A stretch of DNA of 64,000 bases, taken from assembly GCF_036237315.1 (NCBI RefSeq), contig NZ_CP108356.1, positions 4,026,501 through 4,090,500 of the forward strand, written 5' to 3'. The DNA comes from Streptomyces sp. NBC_01351. Its GTDB lineage: Bacteria > Actinomycetota > Actinomycetes > Streptomycetales > Streptomycetaceae. Within the stretch, counting starts at the first letter, position 1, and the number at the start of each line of letters is the position of its first letter. The translations under genes and the position numbers were made by a program. The notes under the pieces were generated by a model. It did no database searches and was not told where the DNA came from. It saw only the letters and a program-made list of their open reading frames with translations. Positions 26,453 to 33,262 of this stretch are shown here, in pieces.

Positions 26453-27417
26453 CAGCCTTCACTCCCGCGGAAGACGGGGAGTTCGAGGCCGTCGTCGACG
26501 CGCAGGAACTCCAGCTGGACGGGCATGCCGATGCGCACCTTGTCGTACGGGACGCCGGTGATGTTGCTGATCGTCCGGACCCCTTCGGCGAGCTCGACGA
26601 GCGCGACCGCGTAGGGACCCCCCGCGGCAGCGGGATCTTCGTGCGCCGTGAAGGCCGGGAAGGGCGGGTGGTGCATGACCACGTACGAGAAGACGGTGCC
26701 GGAGCCGGAGGCCTCGACGGTGTCCCAGTCCGGGCTCGCGCAGGCGTTGCAGCCGGGCAGCCACGGGAAGCGGAGGGTGGCACAGGAGGTGCAGCGCTGG
26801 ATGAGGAGCTTGTGGTCCCGGACCCCGTCCCAGAATCCCTGGTTGTCGCGGTTGATCACCGGGCGGGGGCGCTGGGCCGGGGGCTTCTTCGCAGGCCTGG
26901 CGGCGGGCGCGTACTTGAGGATCCGGAAGCGGTGGGTGCCCGCGAGCTCGCCGTCCGCGTGGACGTCCATGCGGGTGGTCACGAAGTGGCCGGTGCCGAG
27001 CTTGGTGGTCTTGCGGGGGGAGACGGACTCGATGACGGCGTCGAAGGTGATCGCGTCCCCGGGGCGCAAGGGGCGCAGGTACTCCTGCTCGCAGTCGGTG
27101 GCCACGACAGAGGTGAATCCGGCCGCGTCGAGCAGCGTGAAGAGCTCGTCGTAGGCGGAGGAACGGCCCGAGCCGTCCGAGTGGCCGGAGAGCCCGCCCA
27201 TCGTCCAGGCCTGGAGCATGGTGGGCGGAGCGATGGCGTCCGGGCCGGTGTAGGAGGGGTTGGCGTCGCCCATCGCCTCGCACCAGTGGCGGATCATCGG
27301 CTCGTTGACCGGGTCCTTGCCCCGGGCCGCCGTGGCGGCCGGCTGCCCTTCGAAGGCCGCCAGCAGCGTGTGGAACCGGACTGCCTCCCCGGCCGTGTCG
27401 GCCGCCTGCGCCGTCAT
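26452..27417 (-). CDS. MaoC-DUF35 (OB-fold) two-domain protein, ChsH2-like
   Basis: 321 residues from ATG 27417, whose ATGA overlaps the stop of the upstream dehydrogenase. Residues about 1-165: MaoC/FAS1-type hot-dog domain (ARGKDPVNEPMIRHWCEAMGDANPSYTGPDA, PLRPGDAITFDAVIESVSPRKTTKLGTGHFVTTRM). Residues about 190-320: DUF35 with rubredoxin-like zinc knuckle (LIQRCTSCATLRFPWLPGCNACAS) and OB-fold (GSGTVFSYVVMHHPPFPAF, YDKVRIGMPVQLEFLR). This is the exact architecture of mycobacterial ChsH2, which hydrates steroid enoyl-CoA with ChsH1 and holds the Ltp2 aldolase. Confidence 0.88.
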   Translation of the reverse strand: MTAQAADTAGEAVRFHTLLAAFEGQPAATAARGKDPVNEPMIRHWCEAMGDANPSYTGPDAIAPPTMLQAWTMGGLSGHSDGSGRSSAYDELFTLLDAAGFTSVVATDCEQEYLRPLRPGDAITFDAVIESVSPRKTTKLGTGHFVTTRMDVHADGELAGTHRFRILKYAPAARPAKKPPAQRPRPVINRDNQGFWDGVRDHKLLIQRCTSCATLRFPWLPGCNACASPDWDTVEASGSGTVFSYVVMHHPPFPAFTAHEDPAAAGGPYAVALVELAEGVRTISNITGVPYDKVRIGMPVQLEFLRVDDGLELPVFRGSEG

Positions 27418-28565
27418 CGCTTCCTCCCCTTCATGCCGAGCCGCATCATGGCGACGATCTCCCGCTGGACCTCGCTGACCCCGCCGCCGAAGGTGTTGAT
27501 CTGCGCGGCCCGGTTCATCCGCTCCAGCTCGCCGCCCGCGAAGGCCCCGGAGCCCCGTACGAGCGCTTCCTCGCCCACCACTTCCTGGCACATCCGGTAC
27601 ACCTCGACGGTGGACTCGGTGCCGAGGAACTTCACGCCGCTGGCGTCGCCGGGGGCCAGGGTGCCCGCGCCCACGTCCTGGACGAGGCGCCAGTTCAGGA
27701 GGCGTACGGCGGCCAGCCGCGCGCGTGCCTCGGCGAGCCGGGACTGGACCCAGGGCTGGTCGGCGGGCCTCTCGCCGGTGGTCGGGTCGGGGGTGCGGGC
27801 GTGGCTGAGCGCGCGCTCGTAGAAGTCCTCGGCCTGCATGCCGATGGCGGCGAGGGCCACGCGCTCGTGGTTGAGCTGGTTGGTGATCAGCCCCCAGCCG
27901 CCGTGCTCGGGGCCGACGAGGTTGCCGGCGGGCACGCGGATGGAGTCGTAGTACGTCGAGGTGGTGGTGAGCCCGCCGACGGTCTCGATGGGGGTCCAGG
28001 AGAAGCCCGGGTCGTCGGTGGGCACCAGGATGATCGAGATGCCCTTGTGTTTGGGGGCCTCGGGGTCGGTACGGCAGGCGAGCCAGATCCAGTCGGCGTT
28101 CTGGGCGTTGGAGGTGAAGATCTTCTGCCCGTCGATCACCCAGTCGTCGCCCTCGCGGACGGCCCGGGTGCGCAGCGAGGCGAGGTCGGTGCCGGCCTCC
28201 GGCTCGGAGTAGCCGATGGCGAAGACGATCTCGCCCTTGAGGATGCGCGGCAGGAAGTAGTCCTTCTGCTCCTGGGTCCCGTACTTCATCAGGGTCGGGC
28301 CGACGGTGTTGAGCGTGACCATGGACACGGGCGCGCCGGCCCGGTAGGCCTCGTCGAAGAAGACGAACTGCTCGTCGGGGCCGCGGCCCTGGCCTCCGTA
28401 CTCGACGGGCCAGCCGAGGCCGAGCAGGTCGTCGGCGCCGATGCGGCGCAGCAGTTCGCGCTGGCGGGCCGGGTCGTCCGGGACCCCGTCGGGCAGCAGG
28501 TCCTTGAAGTACTCCCGCAGTTCGGCACGGAGCCGCAACTGGCCTTGGGTCGGGGCGAGGTGCAC
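27414..28565 (-). CDS. acyl-CoA dehydrogenase, FadE28/ChsE-like
   Basis: 383 residues. GTG 28565 is chosen because GGGAGG lies eight bases upstream; a farther ATG at 28592 has no such site. N-terminal helical domain, then VFAIGYSEPEAGTDLASLRTRAVREGDDWVIDGQKIFTSNAQNADWIWLACRT (FAD/substrate site) and the C-terminal GVKFLGTESTVEVYRMCQEVVGEEALVRGSG, INTFGGGVSEVQREIVAMMRLG. This is a full-length dehydrogenase of the steroid/long side-chain class. First gene of the five-gene operon. Confidence 0.9.
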   Translation of the reverse strand: MHLAPTQGQLRLRAELREYFKDLLPDGVPDDPARQRELLRRIGADDLLGLGWPVEYGGQGRGPDEQFVFFDEAYRAGAPVSMVTLNTVGPTLMKYGTQEQKDYFLPRILKGEIVFAIGYSEPEAGTDLASLRTRAVREGDDWVIDGQKIFTSNAQNADWIWLACRTDPEAPKHKGISIILVPTDDPGFSWTPIETVGGLTTTSTYYDSIRVPAGNLVGPEHGGWGLITNQLNHERVALAAIGMQAEDFYERALSHARTPDPTTGERPADQPWVQSRLAEARARLAAVRLLNWRLVQDVGAGTLAPGDASGVKFLGTESTVEVYRMCQEVVGEEALVRGSGAFAGGELERMNRAAQINTFGGGVSEVQREIVAMMRLGMKGRKR

Positions 28566-28601
28566 GGCGCTGGCCTCCCGGCATGACAACATCGAGTGGA
28601 C

Positions 28602-28616
28602 CTGACTGTCCGTCAG
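28602..28616. promoter_or_regulatory. inverted repeat upstream of the igr-like operon
   Basis: CTGAC (28602-28606) and GTCAG (28612-28616) form a TGAC-N7-GTCA type dyad 37 bp upstream of the first operon gene. TetR-family lipid-catabolism repressors use such sites; assignment is tentative. Confidence 0.35.
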
Positions 28617-28709
28617 ATTCACCTTCGGTGTCAAGGTCGGGAGGGAAGCGGAGGGCAACGAAGGACAGCGGGGGGCGGCCGGCGGGCAGCTCGCGGGGAG
28701 GGCACGCGC

Positions 28710-28761
28710 GAGGGCGCCCGCGCTACCGGACCCCAGCCGGTCCGGTCGCACGGGCGCCCTC
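28710..28761 (-). terminator. nested hairpin terminator
   Basis: GAGGGCGCCCG (28710-28720) pairs perfectly with 28751-28761, and an inner ACCGGACC (28725-28732) pairs with 28739-28746. It lies just beyond the stop of the Asn-rich secreted protein gene and may also separate it from the downstream operon promoter. Confidence 0.65.
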
Positions 28762-28787
28762 AAGAATCGGAGCGGCTCAGGCCGCGG

Positions 28788-29099
28788 CTACCACCAGGGG
28801 TAGAAGTTGACCGCCACGTTCGAGTTGGACTGATTGATCGCGGTGAAGGCCGAGCCGTTGACCTGCGCGGTGTTGTTCTGGTTCGACGCTCCCGAGCCGG
28901 TGGCCACCTGCTGCGAGGTGGAGGAGTTGCCGTTGTTGTCGCCACCCACGCCGCTGCCGAAGATGCTGGCGACGCTCGCATTCGATCCGTCGTTCGCGAA
29001 GGAGCCGTTGTCGGCCGAGGCAACCCCGCCGAAGAGGGCGAAGGCGAGGGGGAGCGCGGCGACGGCGGCGATGACGCGGGCGGTACGGATGCTTGCCAT
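28788..29099 (-). CDS. small Asn/Ser-rich secreted protein
   Basis: 103 residues from ATG 29099 with a GGAGG ribosome site nine bases upstream. Signal peptide MASIRTARVIAAVAALPLAF followed by GGVASA-DNG cleavage. The mature chain of about 70 residues has no cysteine and is rich in N, S, G and Q with short near-repeats (NGSFANDGSNAS, GDNNGNSSTSQQ, SGASNQNNTAQVNGSAF, NQSNSNVAVNF), ending FYPWW. Alternating polar/small residues suggest beta-stacking, as in surface amyloid-like proteins, but it lacks the chaplin and rodlin motifs. Function unknown. Confidence 0.75.
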   Translation of the reverse strand: MASIRTARVIAAVAALPLAFALFGGVASADNGSFANDGSNASVASIFGSGVGGDNNGNSSTSQQVATGSGASNQNNTAQVNGSAFTAINQSNSNVAVNFYPWW

Positions 29100-29711
29100 G
29101 TGTGAATCCTCCAGAAACCGAAGTGGGAGTTGCTCCAAGGCAGTTGGCCGACCGCCTCGGTCGTTCCGTGTGGTGACGACGTCGCGAGACCAGAGTTGCC
29201 CACCGAATCCCCGGCGAACCACCCCGGACTCTGCGATTCCCCCGCAAGCATGACCAACCCCGGATAAACCAAATTCGCGCCCCGTACGCCCCAGGTCAGC
29301 ACCCCACAACCGGTCGAAACCCTTGCCGCACAAGAGCTGAACCGTTCAGCCAAAACCGCACCTCCGGACATGCCAAAAAGGGCCACGTCGTCCGGGAACC
29401 CCACCGTCTCCCGGGCCTGCGGCCCTGCAATACCAAGTTCCACGCCCCCTGCACGCCCCCGGCGCCCGCCGGGGCAACCCGTCCGTGCCCCGCTCCGGGG
29501 CACCGCACGGCGCGATCCACGGTCGTGATCGACCGGGCTCCAGCGCCTGACGTCCTTCTGCTTCCTCACACGGGGCCGCACCTGCCGCGCCTGTCTCGGC
29601 GCGTACTGCTGCCGGCGGTGGCACGTATGCCTGCGCAACCGGACACCACGACTACCGATCAACTACCGACTACCGACCACCAACCATCGATCACTGCCTA
29701 CCGGCTCCGGA
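29100..29711. other. 612-bp intergenic region, no supported gene
   Basis: Open frames here are short, lack ribosome sites and have no recognisable products. The stretch near 29648-29690 contains three ACTACCGA-type direct repeats. The promoter of the Asn-rich protein gene must lie at the left edge, but I cannot pick out a convincing -35/-10 pair. Confidence 0.5.
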
Positions 29712-30128
29712 CTAGGCGGCGAGCGTGAGGGCTGTCCGAGAGGCTCCGGCACGGACTGCGGCGAGGGCTGCGGCAGGGACCGCCACGTCGGCGCCGAATG
29801 CGGTCGGGGCTCCGGCCGCGACTCCTGAACCTGCACCCATGGCCGCGGCGGTGGTGGATCGACGGACGGACGGGGTCTTGCCGTGGGCCTCGGCACGGAT
29901 CCGCTGCTTGATGGTCGGCGGAAGCGAACCGCCCCGCATCATCTCCCGCCAGGTCCGCCGGGCCGCGACGGCCGGACGACGCACAGCGGCGGCGGCCGGA
30001 ACGGCGGAGGCCGACACCGAGGCAGCGGCAGGGGCTGCCTTCCCACCGAAGCCGAGGGCAGCGAGCAAGGCCACGAGAGCGGCGAGGACGGTGGTCCAGA
30101 TCGACGTGAAGGTGCTGCGGTGAGCCAT
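29712..30128 (-). CDS. small hypothetical protein with one N-terminal hydrophobic segment
   Basis: 138 residues from ATG 30128, nine bases after GAGG; an ATG at 30143 has no ribosome site. Residues 8-25 (SIWTTVLAALVALLAALGF) form a membrane segment or signal anchor. Residues about 55-85 carry a basic helical motif (RTWREMMRGGSLPPTIKQRIRAEAHGKTPSVRR) that looks conserved because a near-identical LPPTMKQRIRAEAHG string is familiar from other Streptomyces small proteins. The remainder is Ala-rich. Function unknown. Confidence 0.6.
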   Translation of the reverse strand: MAHRSTFTSIWTTVLAALVALLAALGFGGKAAPAAASVSASAVPAAAAVRRPAVAARRTWREMMRGGSLPPTIKQRIRAEAHGKTPSVRRSTTAAAMGAGSGVAAGAPTAFGADVAVPAAALAAVRAGASRTALTLAA

Positions 30129-30480
30129 GACGGGGTGCCTCATTTCGCGATGTTCCGACGGACGGATCTGCATACATTCGTCATGATGTGGTCGCAACCG
30201 CACCACCCCCACAACCCGCGCCGATCTTCCGACAAACACCACCCGGAAGGCTCAAGCGGCCCTGCGGCCTCCGGTCCGCCCCCGTACGGCGCACTGCCTC
30301 GAACTGCCGAGCCCGCAAGGGCCCGGATCGCAGCCCTCACCTCGCTCGGCGGCGCGTGTGCCCCGACCGGAACGGCATCCTTCCGTGCGCCGGCACAGAA
30401 GCGACGACACCGCGACCGGGACGTACGGAGTCCACTTCGTCCGTACGGACGTACTCCCGAGAGCTCCACAGAGTGAGCAG

Positions 30481-30515
30481 AGAGGGCGGGTACCCGGTTC
30501 GGGTACCCGCCCTCT
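30481..30515 (-). terminator. original terminator of the host tRNA-Ser(TGA)
   Basis: 15-bp perfect stem AGAGGGCGGGTACCC (30481-30495) with 30501-30515 and loop GGTTC, 26 bp beyond the remnant tRNA 3' end at 30541. It now lies outside the integrated element, separated from the functional tRNA by 12 kb. Confidence 0.8.
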
Positions 30516-30540
30516 GGTTTGCCACTTCTCTGACCTGCAA

Positions 30541-30598
30541 GCGGTGGGTGTGGGATTTGAACCCACGGTGACTCGCGCCACGACGGTTTTCAAGACCG
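30541..30598. repeat. attL: 58-bp copy of the 3' half of tRNA-Ser(TGA)
   Basis: 58 bases identical to 42808-42865, running from the anticodon stem to the tRNA 3' end. The 5' half of the tRNA is absent here (sequence diverges at 30599), so this is a displaced remnant and not a second gene. The bases where CCA would be encoded read AAG on the plus strand, so the host copy lacked an encoded CCA. Confidence 0.93.
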
Positions 30599-30697
30599 CG
30601 ATCTTGCGCGATTGCGCACCACCTCTGACCTGCGTTTCAGTGCTTCATCCCACCGTCTCCGGCGCCGTTCTGGCCGAAGGTTGGCCACGGACCTTGA

Positions 30698-31516
30698 TCA
30701 CGTGGCCGCGTCAGGCTGACAGAACGCCACTGCCGCGTCGTCGCCTGCCTTGTACCGGGGCCAACGGCGCCCATGGGGATCAGTGGCTTCAACCTCGCGC
30801 ACCTTGCCGATCAATGCTGCGGGACCGTCCTTCCGCAGCTGCGCGAACACCTCTGCCCAAGAGGCCATCTGATACTCGGTGACGAGTCGCGAGACACCAT
30901 CCGAGACAACGGCAGCGGACCGAACCTCGCTCGGATCCACGATTCCCGTGAGGGCGTGGAACGCCGGCTCTGGCGTCGCGGCAGCCACCCAGTAGCCCTC
31001 AGGCTTGTTCCTGATCTCACGCTGCGCCGCTACGAGCCTCGCCACGCTGGAACGGTGCTCAGGGGAACCAGTCTCGTGGCGCTCCGTTTCGGCCCGTAGG
31101 TCTTGGCAGACCTCGTCCACCCGAAGGTCCGTCAGCGTCGTGAATCCGGCAGCGCCTTCGAGCACAATCGGCGAGTCCGCGAGGACCAGGTGATCAAATG
31201 CGCCTGGCCGTTCTCGGAGGATGGCCACGGTTGCTGAAGGCGTACCCGGGTTCTTCAGATCACAGGTCTGATGCAGGCCCGCCACGCGCTCCAAAGCCGT
31301 AGCCAGCGCGTCAGGCAGCGCCGTGCCAGGGTCCGCGAGGGCAGCAACGACGTGGCCGCCGAGCTGGGCGACGTACCACGGCACGCCGTGGACGCATCCC
31401 GTGTCCAAGCCGGCCGTGCTGAGTCCGTCAAGAACCACGGCGAATGTCGGAGTGCCCGCCACCCAGTCCTCGTTAGGGGACGCGCCACCGGCCTGAGTCG
31501 CAACGCTGACGTGCAT
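30698..31516 (-). CDS. PP2C (PPM)-like protein phosphatase
   Basis: 272 residues from ATG 31516, one base after the stop of the HTH gene, so the two are co-translated. PPM motifs are visible: SPNEDWV (N-E-D, about 14-19), FAVVLDGLST (Asp30-Gly31), SAAVVSDGVSRLV (third metal Asp) and KAGDDAAVAF near the C-terminus (D-D pair). All metal Asps are kept, so a Mn/Mg-dependent Ser/Thr phosphatase is likely. Substrate unknown; the partner HTH protein or a kinase elsewhere in the genome are candidates. It is the leftmost gene of the element and is likely cargo rather than core. Confidence 0.72.
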   Translation of the reverse strand: MHVSVATQAGGASPNEDWVAGTPTFAVVLDGLSTAGLDTGCVHGVPWYVAQLGGHVVAALADPGTALPDALATALERVAGLHQTCDLKNPGTPSATVAILRERPGAFDHLVLADSPIVLEGAAGFTTLTDLRVDEVCQDLRAETERHETGSPEHRSSVARLVAAQREIRNKPEGYWVAAATPEPAFHALTGIVDPSEVRSAAVVSDGVSRLVTEYQMASWAEVFAQLRKDGPAALIGKVREVEATDPHGRRWPRYKAGDDAAVAFCQPDAAT

Positions 31517-31517
31517 G

Positions 31518-32363
31518 TCATCCCTCGTGTCGGTAGAGCGGCGTGACCCGCTTGCTCTCCAGGACTTCCAGAGTCTTGGGGTCATAGCGGCAGGAGATCA
31601 GGGTGGAGAACCGTCGAGTGCGTACCTCCCTGTACAGCTCAGGCAGGTTGTTCTCCAGGAAGTGCACGACGCCATTCGCCCCGATGGCATGGATACCGGC
31701 GGCGTAGAGGAACGTCCCGCGACCGTCGAGACGGGGCAGTCGGGCGAGGTACCCGAAGTCTCCCGCCGACCCGTCCTCGTCCATGGGTGACCGGAAGCGC
31801 TCATCGGTCTTGAGGTCTACAAGGTGCCAAGCCTTGTCCTTCTCGAACCGCAGGAAGTCATCGCCCTCAAGTACCTGGGCAATGATCGGTGAGAGTCGGG
31901 GCCCACAGACGACTACGTGGTTGTCCCTGTTCAGGTTGACCATGCCGCTCGGAGGGATCACCTCGTAGTGCGCATCGAGCTTGAGCGTCGCTAGCAGCTT
32001 CCTCAGCCGGTCAAAGTTCCCAAGGTCCTCTCGCGCAACCACTTCGCCAGGGTTCTCCTCAGGCGACTTCCCCGCCTCGTACTTGCCTCCGAGCGAGATC
32101 GTCATGAGGTCGGTACCGAAGAAGGCACGCTCCGGCGGAGGGCCCTGAGAGGCCAACTGGCCTACGCGGCCGCGGCTGACTCCCAGAAGCGCCGCAATCT
32201 CCGACTGCGACATGCCCGACGCCGCCGCTTCCTCAATGGCCTCCCGCCGGATGCGTGAAAGCTCGACCACCCGTCCTTGGTAGTCAGCCATGAGGTCGAT
32301 CGCGGCCTTCGCGCGCTCCACAGGCACTTCTACCTGCGCAACTCGCTGCATCTCTTCCTGCAT
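31518..32363 (-). CDS. HTH protein with uncharacterised C-terminal domain
   Basis: 281 residues. Residues about 20-60 form a sigma-factor-like or XRE-like HTH (SRIRREAIEEAAASGMSQSEIAALLGVSRGRVGQLAS). The C-terminal 180 residues have a distinctive pattern: HVVVCGPRLSPIIAQVLEG (Rossmann-like turn), FLRFEKDKAWHLVDLKTDERFRSPMDE, GDFGYLARLPRLDGRGTFLYAAGIHAIGANGVVHFLE. I do not recognise the fold; the glycine pattern and the AGIHAIG block suggest a nucleotide- or ligand-sensing module. A perfect 14-bp inverted repeat begins 14 bp upstream of the start, pointing to autoregulation. Paired with the PP2C-like gene. Confidence 0.7.
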   Translation of the reverse strand: MQEEMQRVAQVEVPVERAKAAIDLMADYQGRVVELSRIRREAIEEAAASGMSQSEIAALLGVSRGRVGQLASQGPPPERAFFGTDLMTISLGGKYEAGKSPEENPGEVVAREDLGNFDRLRKLLATLKLDAHYEVIPPSGMVNLNRDNHVVVCGPRLSPIIAQVLEGDDFLRFEKDKAWHLVDLKTDERFRSPMDEDGSAGDFGYLARLPRLDGRGTFLYAAGIHAIGANGVVHFLENNLPELYREVRTRRFSTLISCRYDPKTLEVLESKRVTPLYRHEG

Positions 32364-32376
32364 CTCCAGCCTCCGC

Positions 32377-32473
32377 GCTTAGGGGGTCTAGCAACCATAC
32401 CGCGAGGGGGGCTTGACGACCACGGCGGGACTGCCTACCTTGGCTATCAGGTCAGCGCATAGACCCCCTAAGC
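32377..32473. repeat. 14-bp perfect inverted repeat, candidate operator pair
   Basis: GCTTAGGGGGTCTA at 32377-32390 and its exact reverse complement TAGACCCCCTAAGC at 32460-32473, with 69 bp between the arms. The arms flank the plus-strand -35/-10 and sit between the HTH gene and the divergent operon. Binding by the HTH protein is inferred. Confidence 0.7.
32413..32441 (+). promoter_or_regulatory. sigma-70-like promoter
   Basis: TTGACG (32413-32418), 17-bp spacer, TACCTT (32436-32441); transcription would run toward the replication/transfer genes. It lies between the arms of the inverted repeat. Confidence 0.5.
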
Positions 32474-32584
32474 ACAGAAGTGCATGGGGGCCTATCTGGC
32501 AGTTGACCTGCATGGATGTGCCGCCGTAGGCGAATGAAGCGCCCGGACGGGCCCTGGGAGGGGCGCGGAGGAAGCGTTGGTTGC

Positions 32585-32603
32585 TTGAGAACTCAACAGA
32601 GTG
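32585..32603 (+). promoter_or_regulatory. boxA-like antitermination element
   Basis: TTGAGAACTCAACAGAGTG closely matches the boxA of actinobacterial rRNA leaders (TTGAGAACTCAATAGTGTG in mycobacteria), the NusB/S10 loading site. It is in the leader of the plus-strand operon, upstream of two strong hairpins. Confidence 0.6.
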
Positions 32604-32791
32604 CCGAGATATCCGCCCCACTCCGAGAGGGCGGCGTGCGCGGGTTCTGTCCCCGCGTGCGGAACAGCGCGATCTCAACCCTCCGCCGCCCCGCAGGGTG
32701 GCGGCCGGTTGCCTCCCCCGCCCGTCCGGCCTGCTGGTCGAACGGGCGGGGTTGAGGGGAGCCGGATCTTTCCGCTTCACCCCAACGCAGT

Positions 32792-32821
32792 GCAGCCCCG
32801 GGTGGCTAGACCCGGGGCTGC
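32792..32821 (+). terminator. leader hairpin, possible attenuator
   Basis: GCAGCCCCGGGT (32792-32803) pairs perfectly with 32810-32821, loop GGCTAG, followed by TGTTGGG. It stands between the boxA-like motif and the first gene, so it may act as a terminator that antitermination overrides. Confidence 0.5.
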
Positions 32822-32858
32822 TGTTGGGTCCCGTTCCTCTACCGAAGGAGCAAGACCC

Positions 32859-33119
32859 GTGGAGTTCATCGCTGCACTTCAGAACCGTGTTACCCCGTGG
32901 TCCGACGGCCTTGAGCCGACGGACGCGGAGCTGGACGCGATCGAGCAGGAGCTGCCGCTGATCCTGGCGGAGGTCGAGTTGCTCGACGCGCAGATCATGA
33001 CGACTGACCGCATGCCGTCTGAGGTGGACGAGCGGCGGATCCGCCGGGCCCGCCGGCGCCTGCTCGCTGCCCGCCGCGACCTCGCCGCCAAGGCCTCCGT
33101 GGCGGGGGTCGGCGCATGA
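32859..33119 (+). CDS. DUF6284-like small protein of the element
   Basis: 86 residues from GTG 32859 with GAAGGAG eight bases upstream. The sequence pattern (EFIAALQNRVTPW, EPTDAELDAIEQELPLILAEVELLDAQI, DERRIRRARRRLLAARRDLA) is that of a small helical protein found repeatedly at the start of Streptomyces element operons. Likely coiled-coil; no enzymatic motif. ATGA overlap with the next gene. Function unknown; the family number is from memory. Confidence 0.7.
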   Translation: MEFIAALQNRVTPWSDGLEPTDAELDAIEQELPLILAEVELLDAQIMTTDRMPSEVDERRIRRARRRLLAARRDLAAKASVAGVGA

Positions 33120-33262
33120 GGATCCTGCGGAAGCTCTTCAAGCTGCCCACGCCGCCCGCGCCGCCGCCGATCACCCCGCCCGCCGACAGTGGGGCGGATG
33201 ACTGGGTGGGTGAGTCGTGGGTGTGGGTGCCGGGGGACCTCGACGAGGAGGTCGACCGGTGA
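33116..33262 (+). CDS. 48-residue hypothetical protein
   Basis: ATG 33116 overlaps the TGA of the preceding gene (ATGA), and its own TGA at 33260-33262 overlaps the GTG of the next gene (GTGA), so both ends are fixed by coupling. Sequence: basic start MRILRKLFKLP, a Pro-rich middle and an acidic/Trp-rich end (DDWVGESWVWVPGDLDEEVDR). No recognised family. Confidence 0.6.
   Translation: MRILRKLFKLPTPPAPPPITPPADSGADDWVGESWVWVPGDLDEEVDR

Larger units (their letters stand above)
30144..30697. other. intergenic region with host tRNA terminator and left attachment site
   Basis: 554 bp without a gene. It holds a strong hairpin at 30481-30515, the left att core at 30541-30598, a small palindrome TGCGC-GATT-GCGCA at 30605-30618 that could be part of an integrase arm, and the copy of CTCTGACCTGCG at 30623-30634. 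Nothing else is supported. Confidence 0.6.
32364..32858 (+). promoter_or_regulatory. divergent control region and long leader of the element's main operon
   Basis: 495 bp without a credible gene. Contents in order: left arm of a 14-bp inverted repeat (32377-32390), a plus-strand promoter TTGACG-N17-TACCTT (32413-32441), right repeat arm (32460-32473), a boxA-like antitermination motif (32585-32603), a hairpin (32716-32751) and a 12-bp-stem hairpin (32792-32821) 38 bp before the first plus-strand start. This predicts a leader of about 410 nt. Confidence 0.6.

Noticed and set aside
23862..28565. Polyketide or fatty-acid synthesis cluster
   Set aside because: The thiolase, MaoC and dehydrogenase genes might suggest it, but there is no ketosynthase, acyl carrier or acyltransferase; the order is that of the igr degradation operon.
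30547..30629. Second tRNA-Ser gene at the left end of the element
   Set aside because: Only the 3' half matches; the 5' half and acceptor strand are missing, so it is the attL remnant.
32516..32755. 79-residue plus-strand frame in the element leader
   Set aside because: No ribosome site, Arg-rich composition and overlap with the boxA-like motif and hairpins; treated as untranslated leader.
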